Below, piece by piece: positions 1 to 5,071 of a stretch of DNA of 5,520 nt. Numbering within the stretch: position 1 is the first letter of the stretch; every line of letters starts with the position of its first letter. The notes under the pieces are model-generated. The model was given only the letters and a program-made list of their open reading frames with translations. It was not told the origin of the DNA and ran no database searches. Made by a program: the position numbers and the translations under genes. The stretch spans positions 1 to 5,520 of the forward strand of contig JAODNS010000120.1 of assembly GCA_025465145.1 (NCBI GenBank). The letters run 5' to 3'. This stretch comes from Frankiales bacterium (GTDB taxonomy: Bacteria > Actinomycetota > Actinomycetes > Mycobacteriales > SCTD01).

Positions 1-58
1 TGACGGTGCCCTCGGAGACGCTCTCGCCGAGGCGGGGCATGGGTACGGAGACGGCCAT
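1..58 (-). other. sucB: Start of dihydrolipoamide acyltransferase (E2), lipoyl domain, in frame with lpdA; partial
   Basis: Codons 58 to 2 on the minus strand read MAVSVPMPRLGESVSEGTV, the characteristic opening of the lipoyl domain of E2 subunits (dihydrolipoamide succinyl/acetyltransferase, actinobacterial SucB type). The lipoyl lysine and everything downstream lie outside the window. The ATG at 58-56 could be an independent start, but the only Shine-Dalgarno-like element, GGAG at 71-74, is 12 nt upstream, longer than ideal. The frame is the same as that of lpdA and there is no stop codon between them. It is listed as a domain rather than a separate CDS because a gene finder could not separate them without assuming an internal start. 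E2 forms the core of the 2-oxo-acid dehydrogenase complex that Lpd serves. Confidence 0.8.
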
Positions 59-1471
59 GAGGGGGAAGAGCTCCGAGGAGTGGCGGTGGAGGGGCTTGCC
101 GGCGAGCGCCAGGTGCGCCTCGCCGACTGCTTCGGACATGGTCGGGTGCGGGTGGATGAGCTGCGCGACCTCGGCCGGCAGCGCCTCCCAGTTGGTGATC
201 AGCTGCGCCTCGGCGATGAGCTCGCCGACCCGCTCGCCGACCATGTGCACGCCCAGGACGGGCCCGTCCTTCGCCGCGACGACCTTGACCGCGCCGGCCG
301 TGCCGAGGATGCGCGCCTTGCCGTTGCCGGCCAGGTCGTACGTCGCCTCGACCACTTCGTATCCGCGCTCCTTCGCCACCTTCGACGTCAGGCCGACGGA
401 GGCGACCTCGGGGTGCGAGTACGTGACGCGCGGGACGCCGTCGTAGTCGACGGGGGTCACGGGCAGACCGGCGAGCCGCTCCGCGACGAGGATGCCCTCG
501 GCGAAGCCGACGTGGGCCAGCTGCAGGGTCGGGATGAGGTCTCCGACCGCGCTGATGGTCGGCACGTTGGTCTGGCAGTACGCGTCGACCTTGACGAAGC
601 CGCGGTCCATCTCGACGCCGACCTGCTCGTACCCGAGGTTCTTCGACACCGGCCCGCGGCCGATCGCGACGAGCAGCAGCTCGGCCTCGACGGTCTTGCC
701 GCCCTCGAGAAAGACGCGCACGCCGCTGTCGGTGCTCTCGACCTTCTCGAACCGGGCGCCGAGCTCGGACTTGATGCCGCGCTTGCGGAACGCGCGCTCC
801 AGCAGCTTCGAGGACGACTCCTCCTCGAGCGGCACGAGGTGGGGGAGCGCCTCGACGATGGTGACCGCGGCGCCGAAGCTGGACCAGACGCTCGCGAACT
901 CGCAGCCGATCGCGCCGGCGCCCAGGATCACGACGGACGCCGGGATCCGGTCGAAGCCGAGGGCGTCGTCGCTGGTGACGACGCGCTCGTGGTCGATCTC
1001 CAGGCCTGGGATGCTGCGCGGCACCGACCCGGTCGCGAGCAGCACGTGCCCGGCCTCGATGCGTCGCCCCTCGACCTCGACCGCGGTGGGGGAGACCAGC
1101 GTGCCGGTGCCCTGGACCACCTCGATCTTGCGGCTCTTCACCAGGCCGGTGAGCCCCTTGTAGAGCCCCTCGACGACCTTGCCCTTGTACGCGTTGACCT
1201 GCGCGATGTCGACGGACTCGAAGGTGCCGTTGACGCCGAACTGCGCGGCCTCCTTGATGACGTCGACCGTCTCGGCGGAGTGCAGCAGCGCCTTGGTCGG
1301 GATGCAGCCGCGGTGCAGGCAGGTCCCGCCGACCTTGTCGCGCTCGACCATCACCACGCTCATGCCGAGCTCGGCGGCGCGCAGGGCGGCCGCATAGCCG
1401 CCGCTGCCGCCGCCGAGGACGACGAGGTCGACGGGGCCGCTGGTCGGCTTGTCGGCCGCTGGCTGGGTCAC
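1..1471 (-). CDS. lpdA: Dihydrolipoyl dehydrogenase (E3 / L-protein), reading in frame into E2; runs off left edge
   Basis: This FAD- and NAD-dependent flavoenzyme reoxidises dihydrolipoyl groups on the E2 subunits of 2-oxo-acid dehydrogenases and on GcvH; it acts in the cytoplasm. Seen in the translation: N-terminal FAD motif GGGSGG (residues 20-25), redox disulfide GGTCLHRGCIPTK with C51 and C56, NAD-binding GAGAIG (184-189), second FAD motif with D311 in SAVGDL, and the C-terminal catalytic pair H442 and E447 in HPHPTMSE. The GTG start at 1471-1469 is chosen because GAGGAG lies 5 nt upstream (1477-1482) and the protein then has the usual N-terminus. The E3 part ends near residue 466, normal for the family, but no stop follows: the same frame enters an E2 lipoyl domain at residue 472 and stays open to the window edge. 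All catalytic residues are present, so E3 activity is expected. It is divergent from the small gene at 1573. Identity is certain; whether the product is truly fused is less so. Confidence 0.95.
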   Translation of the reverse strand, partial: MTQPAADKPTSGPVDLVVLGGGSGGYAAALRAAELGMSVVMVERDKVGGTCLHRGCIPTKALLHSAETVDVIKEAAQFGVNGTFESVDIAQVNAYKGKVVEGLYKGLTGLVKSRKIEVVQGTGTLVSPTAVEVEGRRIEAGHVLLATGSVPRSIPGLEIDHERVVTSDDALGFDRIPASVVILGAGAIGCEFASVWSSFGAAVTIVEALPHLVPLEEESSSKLLERAFRKRGIKSELGARFEKVESTDSGVRVFLEGGKTVEAELLLVAIGRGPVSKNLGYEQVGVEMDRGFVKVDAYCQTNVPTISAVGDLIPTLQLAHVGFAEGILVAERLAGLPVTPVDYDGVPRVTYSHPEVASVGLTSKVAKERGYEVVEATYDLAGNGKARILGTAGAVKVVAAKDGPVLGVHMVGERVGELIAEAQLITNWEALPAEVAQLIHPHPTMSEAVGEAHLALAGKPLHRHSSELFPLMAVSVPMPRLGESVSEGTV

Positions 1472-1476
1472 TGCTG

Positions 1477-1482
1477 CTCCTC
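1477..1482 (-). promoter_or_regulatory. Ribosome binding site of lpdA
   Basis: GAGGAG on the minus strand, 5 nt before the GTG codon at 1471-1469. It fixes the GTG as the start of lpdA in a spacer with no better alternative. Confidence 0.75.
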
Positions 1483-1498
1483 GCAGACTCGACGAACG

Positions 1499-1528
1499 CT
1501 CTTCAGGTGGCATCCTTCCACCTGAGAG
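1499..1528. promoter_or_regulatory. Inverted repeat in the lpdA / small-gene divergent spacer (operator or leader hairpin)
   Basis: TCAGGTGG (1503-1510) and CCACCTGA (1518-1525) form a perfect 8-bp inverted repeat around the 7-nt loop CATCCTT. Allowing one unpaired T at 1502, three more pairs (CTC 1499-1501 with GAG 1526-1528) extend it to 11 bp. It lies about 28 bp upstream of the lpdA start and about 45 bp upstream of the small gene, so it could be a binding site for a dimeric regulator shared by both, or an RNA hairpin in either leader. There is no T-run on either side, so it does not look like an intrinsic terminator. The repeat is directly visible; its role is inferred. Confidence 0.5.
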
Positions 1529-1560
1529 GTACAGGGTGCGACCGCCCCTGCCGCATTCCC

Positions 1561-1568
1561 GGGAGGGG
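1561..1568 (+). promoter_or_regulatory. Strong ribosome binding site of the small gene
   Basis: GGGAGGGG ends 4 nt before ATG at 1573, and its GGAGG core (1562-1566) is spaced 6 nt from it. This decides the start at 1573 over the in-frame upstream ATG at 1507, which would put the ribosome binding site inside the coding sequence and add 22 residues that do not look conserved. Confidence 0.75.
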
Positions 1569-1572
1569 ACCC

Positions 1573-1923
1573 ATGGGCCTGCGCGACCGACTGCGCCGTG
1601 AGAAGCCGGGGACGCCTCGGCAGGCGCAGTCCGCGGACGTCGACCACCTGGAGGCGTTCGCCGGCAGCCGGCGCGGCGTCGAGGGGTTCGTCGAGCCCGC
1701 GACCATGAACACGACCACGACGCTGGTGCTCGTCGCCGGCGACGGCGAGTGGACCCGGCGGCGGGTCGACTCGCCCAAGGCCGCCTTCGCGTTCGGGTCG
1801 AAGCTCGGGGTCCCGGTGTACGACGTGGCGGCGACCGGGTACCCGACGCGGATGCGCGAGTACACCGCCCGCCGCAAGGCGGCCGGCGACGTCGGCGTAC
1901 CGGGAGCCGGCCCCTCCGTCTGA
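1573..1923 (+). CDS. Small conserved-looking protein of unknown function, 116 aa
   Basis: A soluble 116-residue protein without signal peptide or membrane segment. It opens with a basic amphipathic stretch (MGLRDRLRREK), followed by a Pro/Gln-rich linker to about residue 20. A compact domain of about 80 residues then follows, containing RRGVEGFVEP (33-42), a Thr-rich hydrophobic strand TTTTLVLVAGDGEWTRRRV (47-65), and KLGVPVYDV then GYPTRMREYTARR toward the end; the last 15 residues are Gly/Pro/Ala-rich. The start is set by the strong ribosome binding site. From memory, similar short proteins sit beside pepA and lpd in other actinomycetes, sometimes labelled oxidoreductase, but I see no nucleotide-binding or redox motif to support that label. 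It is divergent from lpdA and convergent with the aminopeptidase frame (23-bp gap). That the gene is real is well supported; its function is unknown. Confidence 0.85.
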   Translation: MGLRDRLRREKPGTPRQAQSADVDHLEAFAGSRRGVEGFVEPATMNTTTTLVLVAGDGEWTRRRVDSPKAAFAFGSKLGVPVYDVAATGYPTRMREYTARRKAAGDVGVPGAGPSV

Positions 1924-1946
1924 GGCTTGCCGGTGAGGCGGGAGCG

Positions 1947-3443
1947 CTACGCCCCGAGGTCCTCGAGCACCTGCACGAACGTGCGGACGGCCGCGCCGGT
2001 CCCGCCGTGCGGCGTGTACCCGTAGGCCTCGCCGCTGTTGTACGCCGGACCGGCGATGTCCAGGTGCGCCCAGGAGACGCCCTCGGTCACGAACTCCTGC
2101 AGGAAGATCCCGGCCGTGAGCATGCCGCCCTCGCGCGGCCCGGTGTTGACCAGGTCGGCGATGTCCGAGTCGAGGCCCTTCCGCAGCTCGGCGGGCAGCG
2201 GCATCGCCCAGGACGGCTCGCCGGCGCGGGTGGCCGCGGCAACGATGGTGCTCCGGAGCTCGTCGTCGTTGGCCATGACAGCCGTCGTCCGCGCACCGAG
2301 AGCGATGAGCTGGGCACCCGTCAGCGTCGCCACGTCGAGCACGACGTCCGGGTTGTCGTCGCACGCGCGGGAGATCGCGTCCGCGAGGATCAGCCGGCCC
2401 TCGGCGTCGGTGTTGTTGACCTCGACCCGCAGGCCGTTCTTCATCGTCAGCACGTCCGACGGCCGGATCGCGGTGCCGCTGGGCATGTTCTCGGCCATCG
2501 GGATCCACGCCTCGACGTCGATCGGCAGGCCGAGCTGCGCGACTGCGCGCATGGCGCCGATGACGGCGGCCGCGCCGCCCATGTCGCTCTTCATCTCCTC
2601 CATCGCCGTCGGCGGCTTGAGCGACAGGCCGCCCGAGTCGAAGGTGATGCCCTTGCCGACGAGCGCGACCTTCTTCTTCGCGCCGCGACCGCCCTTGTAC
2701 GACAGGTGCACGAGCCGCGGCGGCGAGGCCGAGCCCTGGCCGACCCCCAGGATGCCGCCGTAGCCGCCCTTGGTGAGGGCCTTCTCGTCGAGCACCTCGA
2801 CCGTGACGCCGGCGCCGCCGCACTCCGCCTTGGCGACGTCGGCGAGCTCGGCCGGGTGCAGGTCGGACGGCGGCGTGTTGACGAGATCGCGGGTGAGGCA
2901 GACGGCGGAGGCCACCACCTCGGCGCGCCGCAGCGCCGCCTTCGCCGCCTTGTCCTTCGCATCCGGCACCACCACGACCACGTCCGCGACCGGCGCCTTC
3001 TGGTCGGCGGCCGAGGTGGTGCGGTACCTCGTGAACGCGTACGCGCCCAGCACGGCGCCCTCGGCGACGGCTCGTACCGCGTCCGCGTCGGCCACCGGCA
3101 GCGCGAAGCCGACCTTCTTGGTCCCCGCCAGCGCGCGGATCGCGGCGCCGGCCGCGCGGCGCAGCGCCTCGCCGTCGTACGACGTCGTCGTCTCGCCGAG
3201 GCCGACGGCCACGACGACGGCCGGCCCCTTGCCGCTCATGACGGCGACCCGGGTGACCTCCTCCGCCTTGCCGGTCGCGCCGAGCCCCTGCAGCGCGGTG
3301 AGGAAGCCCTTGCCGAGCGACTTCACGACGTCGCCGCCGCCGGGCGTCAGCACAGGTCCCTTTGGGCCCTTCGCGATGCCGACGACGAGCGCGTCGACCT
3401 TCAGGGACGTCGGGTTGCCGCTGGCCAGCGAGAGGGAGGTCAC
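1947..3443 (-). other. pepA: Leucyl aminopeptidase (M17) domain of the fusion frame
   Basis: From a GTG at 3443-3441 the frame encodes 498 residues, the normal length of an actinobacterial PepA, opening VTSLSLASGNPTSLKVDAL as expected for a free-standing enzyme. In this numbering the metal and catalytic residues are K264 and D269 in GKGITFDSGG, D346 and E348 in NTDAEGR, and R350. All are present, so a dinuclear metal peptidase, probably a hexamer, should be active. An internal GTG start is possible, but the sequence before it (TAGGGTCGCTGCCC) has no well-placed ribosome binding site. If the database entry is a separate pepA, this is its span. Confidence 0.88.
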
Positions 3444-3947
3444 GGGCAGCGACCCTACCCAGGCGGCCAGCGCCGCGACGACGTCCGCGGGCGGGCCGTC
3501 GCCCGGCAGGACCAGCCCTGGCTCGCCCGGCGCCAGCGGCTCCAGCGCCGCCAGCTGGCTGTCCAGCAACGAGGCCGGCATGTAGTGGCCTTGCCGCTGC
3601 GCGAGGCGCTCGCGGAGCGTCTCGGGCGAGACGGTCAGGTGCACGAACCGCACGGACGGGTGGCCGTCGCGGAGCAGGTCGCGGTAGGACCGCTTCAGGG
3701 CCGAGCAGGTGAGCACGGCGTCCTCGCCGCCGGCCTCACGCCGGCCGATCCAGTCGGCCAGCTCGGCCAGCCAGGGCCAGCGGTCCTCGTCGGTCAGCGG
3801 CGTACCGGCCGCCATCTTCGACACGTTGTCCGGCGGGTGGTGCTCGTCGCCCTCGGTGAAGACCCAGCCGAGTCCGTGGGCGAGGCCGCGGCCCACCGTG
3901 GTCTTGCCCGACCCGGAGACGCCCATCACCACGAGCGTCCGCGTCAC
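1947..3947 (-). CDS. Gluconokinase-leucyl aminopeptidase fusion frame, 666 aa
   Basis: One uninterrupted frame, GTG at 3947 to TAG at 1949-1947, holding two complete enzymes. Residues 1-168 are a GntK/IdnK-type gluconokinase (ATP + D-gluconate to 6-phosphogluconate); residues 169-666 are an M17 leucyl aminopeptidase (PepA), which removes N-terminal residues from peptides. Kinase evidence: P-loop GVSGSGKTT (9-17), EGDEHHPPDNVSKM (32-45) and CSALKRSYRD (81-90). Peptidase evidence: metal-site motif GKGITFDSGG (431-440), then NTDAEGRL (512-519). Normal family lengths are about 165-175 and about 500 residues, so neither part is truncated and there is almost no linker between them. Family-like sequence continues to both sides of the junction, which argues against a frameshift inside either part. 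Upstream of the GTG there is only a weak AGGG, 7 nt away. It is divergent from gcvT. The domain identities are secure; production as one polypeptide is what the sequence predicts but is unproven. Confidence 0.93.
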   Translation of the reverse strand: MTRTLVVMGVSGSGKTTVGRGLAHGLGWVFTEGDEHHPPDNVSKMAAGTPLTDEDRWPWLAELADWIGRREAGGEDAVLTCSALKRSYRDLLRDGHPSVRFVHLTVSPETLRERLAQRQGHYMPASLLDSQLAALEPLAPGEPGLVLPGDGPPADVVAALAAWVGSLPVTSLSLASGNPTSLKVDALVVGIAKGPKGPVLTPGGGDVVKSLGKGFLTALQGLGATGKAEEVTRVAVMSGKGPAVVVAVGLGETTTSYDGEALRRAAGAAIRALAGTKKVGFALPVADADAVRAVAEGAVLGAYAFTRYRTTSAADQKAPVADVVVVVPDAKDKAAKAALRRAEVVASAVCLTRDLVNTPPSDLHPAELADVAKAECGGAGVTVEVLDEKALTKGGYGGILGVGQGSASPPRLVHLSYKGGRGAKKKVALVGKGITFDSGGLSLKPPTAMEEMKSDMGGAAAVIGAMRAVAQLGLPIDVEAWIPMAENMPSGTAIRPSDVLTMKNGLRVEVNNTDAEGRLILADAISRACDDNPDVVLDVATLTGAQLIALGARTTAVMANDDELRSTIVAAATRAGEPSWAMPLPAELRKGLDSDIADLVNTGPREGGMLTAGIFLQEFVTEGVSWAHLDIAGPAYNSGEAYGYTPHGGTGAAVRTFVQVLEDLGA
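3444..3947 (-). other. gntK: Gluconokinase domain of the fusion frame
   Basis: The first 168 codons encode a complete P-loop small-molecule kinase of the gluconate kinase family, feeding gluconate into the pentose phosphate pathway. The Walker A lysine is K15. The GEPGLVLPGDGPPADVVAALAAW segment near residues 141-163 matches the family's usual C-terminal end, so a stop codon would be expected around residue 168 and is missing. No gluconate transporter or regulator gene is visible nearby. Confidence 0.9.
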
Positions 3948-3972
3948 GGCCGCACCCTGCCACGCGCCGCCC

Positions 3973-3978
3973 TAGGCT
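3973..3978 (+). promoter_or_regulatory. Probable -10 element of a leaderless gcvT promoter
   Basis: TAGGCT fits the actinobacterial -10 pattern TANNNT and ends 7 nt before the GTG start of gcvT at 3986. The RNA would then begin at or next to the start codon, and no Shine-Dalgarno sequence is present, consistent with leaderless translation. No convincing -35 is seen. The -35 region would overlap the start of the divergent gluconokinase frame, so the two promoters may interfere. Confidence 0.45.
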
Positions 3979-3985
3979 CCGCGGC

Positions 3986-5071
3986 GTGACCGACCTCCAG
4001 GCCAGCCCGCTCCACGACCGGCACGTCGCGCTCGGCGCGAAGATGGGCGACTTCGGCGGCTGGGACATGCCGATCCAGTACGCCGGCGTGCTGCAGGAGC
4101 ACACCGCGGTGCGCGAGGCCGTCGGCGTCTTCGACGTCAGCCACCTCGGCAAGGGCGTCGTCCGCGGACCGGGTGCCGTCGACTTCGTGAACGACCGGCT
4201 CACCAACGACCTGCGCAAGGTCGGCATCGGGCACGCGCAGTACACGCTCTGCTGCGACGACGCGACCGGCGGCGTGGTGGACGACCTCATCCAGTACGTC
4301 CGCAGCGAGGAGGAGGTCTTCCTCATCCCCAACGCGGCCAACTCGTCGCAGGTGGTCAGCCGGCTGGCCGCCGACGCGAGCGGCGGGATCGAGGTCGAGG
4401 ACCTGCACACGACCCTGGCCGTCCTTGCCGTGCAGGGGCCGCAGTCGCCGCGGGTGCTCGAGCAGCTCGGGCTGCCGACGTCGCACGACTACATGAGCTT
4501 CACCGGGGCGTCCTGGCAGGGGCGGGACGTCGTCGTCTGCCGGACCGGGTACACGGGCGAGCTGGGGTACGAGCTGCTGCCGAAGTGGGACGACGCCGGC
4601 GACCTGTGGGACGCGGTCGTCGCCGCCGGCGCGGTGCCCTGTGGCCTCGGCGCGCGCGACACGCTGCGGACCGAGATGGGGTATCCGCTGCACGGCCAGG
4701 ACCTGTCGCTGGAGATCACCCCGGTGCAGGCCCGCGCCACCTGGGCGGTCGGCTGGAAGAAGGAGCGGTTCTGGGGCCGCGACGCCCTGCTGGCCGAGCG
4801 GGAGAACGGTCCGCGCCGGCTGATGTGGGGCCTCGAGGCCTTCGACCGCGGCATCCCGCGCGCGCACATGACGGTCACCCGCGACGGGCAGCCGATCGGC
4901 GAGGTCACCAGCGGGACGTTCTCGCCGACCCGCAAGGTCGGCATCGGGCTCGCGCTGCTCGACCCGTCCGTCGCGGAGGGCGACGAGCTGGCGCTGGACG
5001 TCCGCGGCCGGACGATGGCGGTCCGCGTCGTGAAGCCGCCGTTCGTCCCGTCGCACGTGCGCTACAGCTAG
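3986..5071 (+). CDS. gcvT: Aminomethyltransferase, T-protein of the glycine cleavage system
   Basis: Transfers the methylene group from the aminomethyl-lipoyl arm of GcvH to tetrahydrofolate and releases ammonia; it is cytoplasmic. The 361-residue product has the family's usual length and motifs: PLHDRHVALGAKMGDFGGWDMP (8-29), FDVSHLGK (49-56), GGVVDDLI (95-102) with D99 as the likely catalytic aspartate, GPQSPRVL in the middle, RTGYTGELGYEL, GLGARDTLRTEMGYPLHGQDL, and C-terminal GEVTSGTFSPTRKVGIGLALL. GTG at 3986 gives the standard N-terminus; there is no Shine-Dalgarno sequence, but a -10-like TAGGCT precedes it, suggesting a leaderless mRNA. The gene is divergent from the gluconokinase frame (38 bp) and convergent with the cobT-like gene, overlapping it by 4 bp. 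Its partner L-protein is encoded by lpdA in the same window; gcvH and gcvP are not here. No glycine riboswitch is visible upstream. Confidence 0.97.
   Translation: MTDLQASPLHDRHVALGAKMGDFGGWDMPIQYAGVLQEHTAVREAVGVFDVSHLGKGVVRGPGAVDFVNDRLTNDLRKVGIGHAQYTLCCDDATGGVVDDLIQYVRSEEEVFLIPNAANSSQVVSRLAADASGGIEVEDLHTTLAVLAVQGPQSPRVLEQLGLPTSHDYMSFTGASWQGRDVVVCRTGYTGELGYELLPKWDDAGDLWDAVVAAGAVPCGLGARDTLRTEMGYPLHGQDLSLEITPVQARATWAVGWKKERFWGRDALLAERENGPRRLMWGLEAFDRGIPRAHMTVTRDGQPIGEVTSGTFSPTRKVGIGLALLDPSVAEGDELALDVRGRTMAVRVVKPPFVPSHVRYS

Noticed and set aside
80..1525. 481-codon open frame on the plus strand opposite lpdA
   Set aside because: It lies in exact codon register with lpdA. Such antisense frames stay open because GC-rich genes rarely use TTA, CTA or TCA codons. 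Its translation is Arg/Asp/Leu-rich with no family resemblance.
1499..1560. Possible riboswitch in the lpd/small-gene spacer, suggested by CTCTCAGG on the minus strand (as in glycine riboswitches) and CTGAGAG on the plus strand (as in thiamine riboswitches)
   Set aside because: The rest of the conserved core of either aptamer is absent: I find no CCGAAGG-type element or second aptamer for glycine, and no paired thi-box segments. The short matches are explained by the inverted repeat.
1924..1946. Terminator between the convergent small gene and aminopeptidase frame
   Set aside because: The 23-bp gap contains no convincing stem-loop and no T-run.
1468..2823. 451-codon minus-strand frame spanning the aminopeptidase region, the small gene and the lpd spacer
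   Set aside because: An out-of-frame shadow of the aminopeptidase, extremely Arg/Gly-rich, and it crosses the divergent spacer and the opposite-strand gene.
3441..3947. Frameshift error inside the gluconokinase part as the cause of the fusion
   Set aside because: Family-like sequence persists in the same frame to about residue 163, so any event would have to sit in the last few codons. A larger sequencing error is not needed to explain the data, though a small one at the junction cannot be excluded.
1749..3989. 746-codon open frame on the plus strand opposite the gluconokinase-aminopeptidase frame
   Set aside because: It is codon-register complement of the real frame, low-complexity Arg/Gly/Asp-rich, and overlaps the end of the real small gene. 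It is the longest frame in the window but a shadow.
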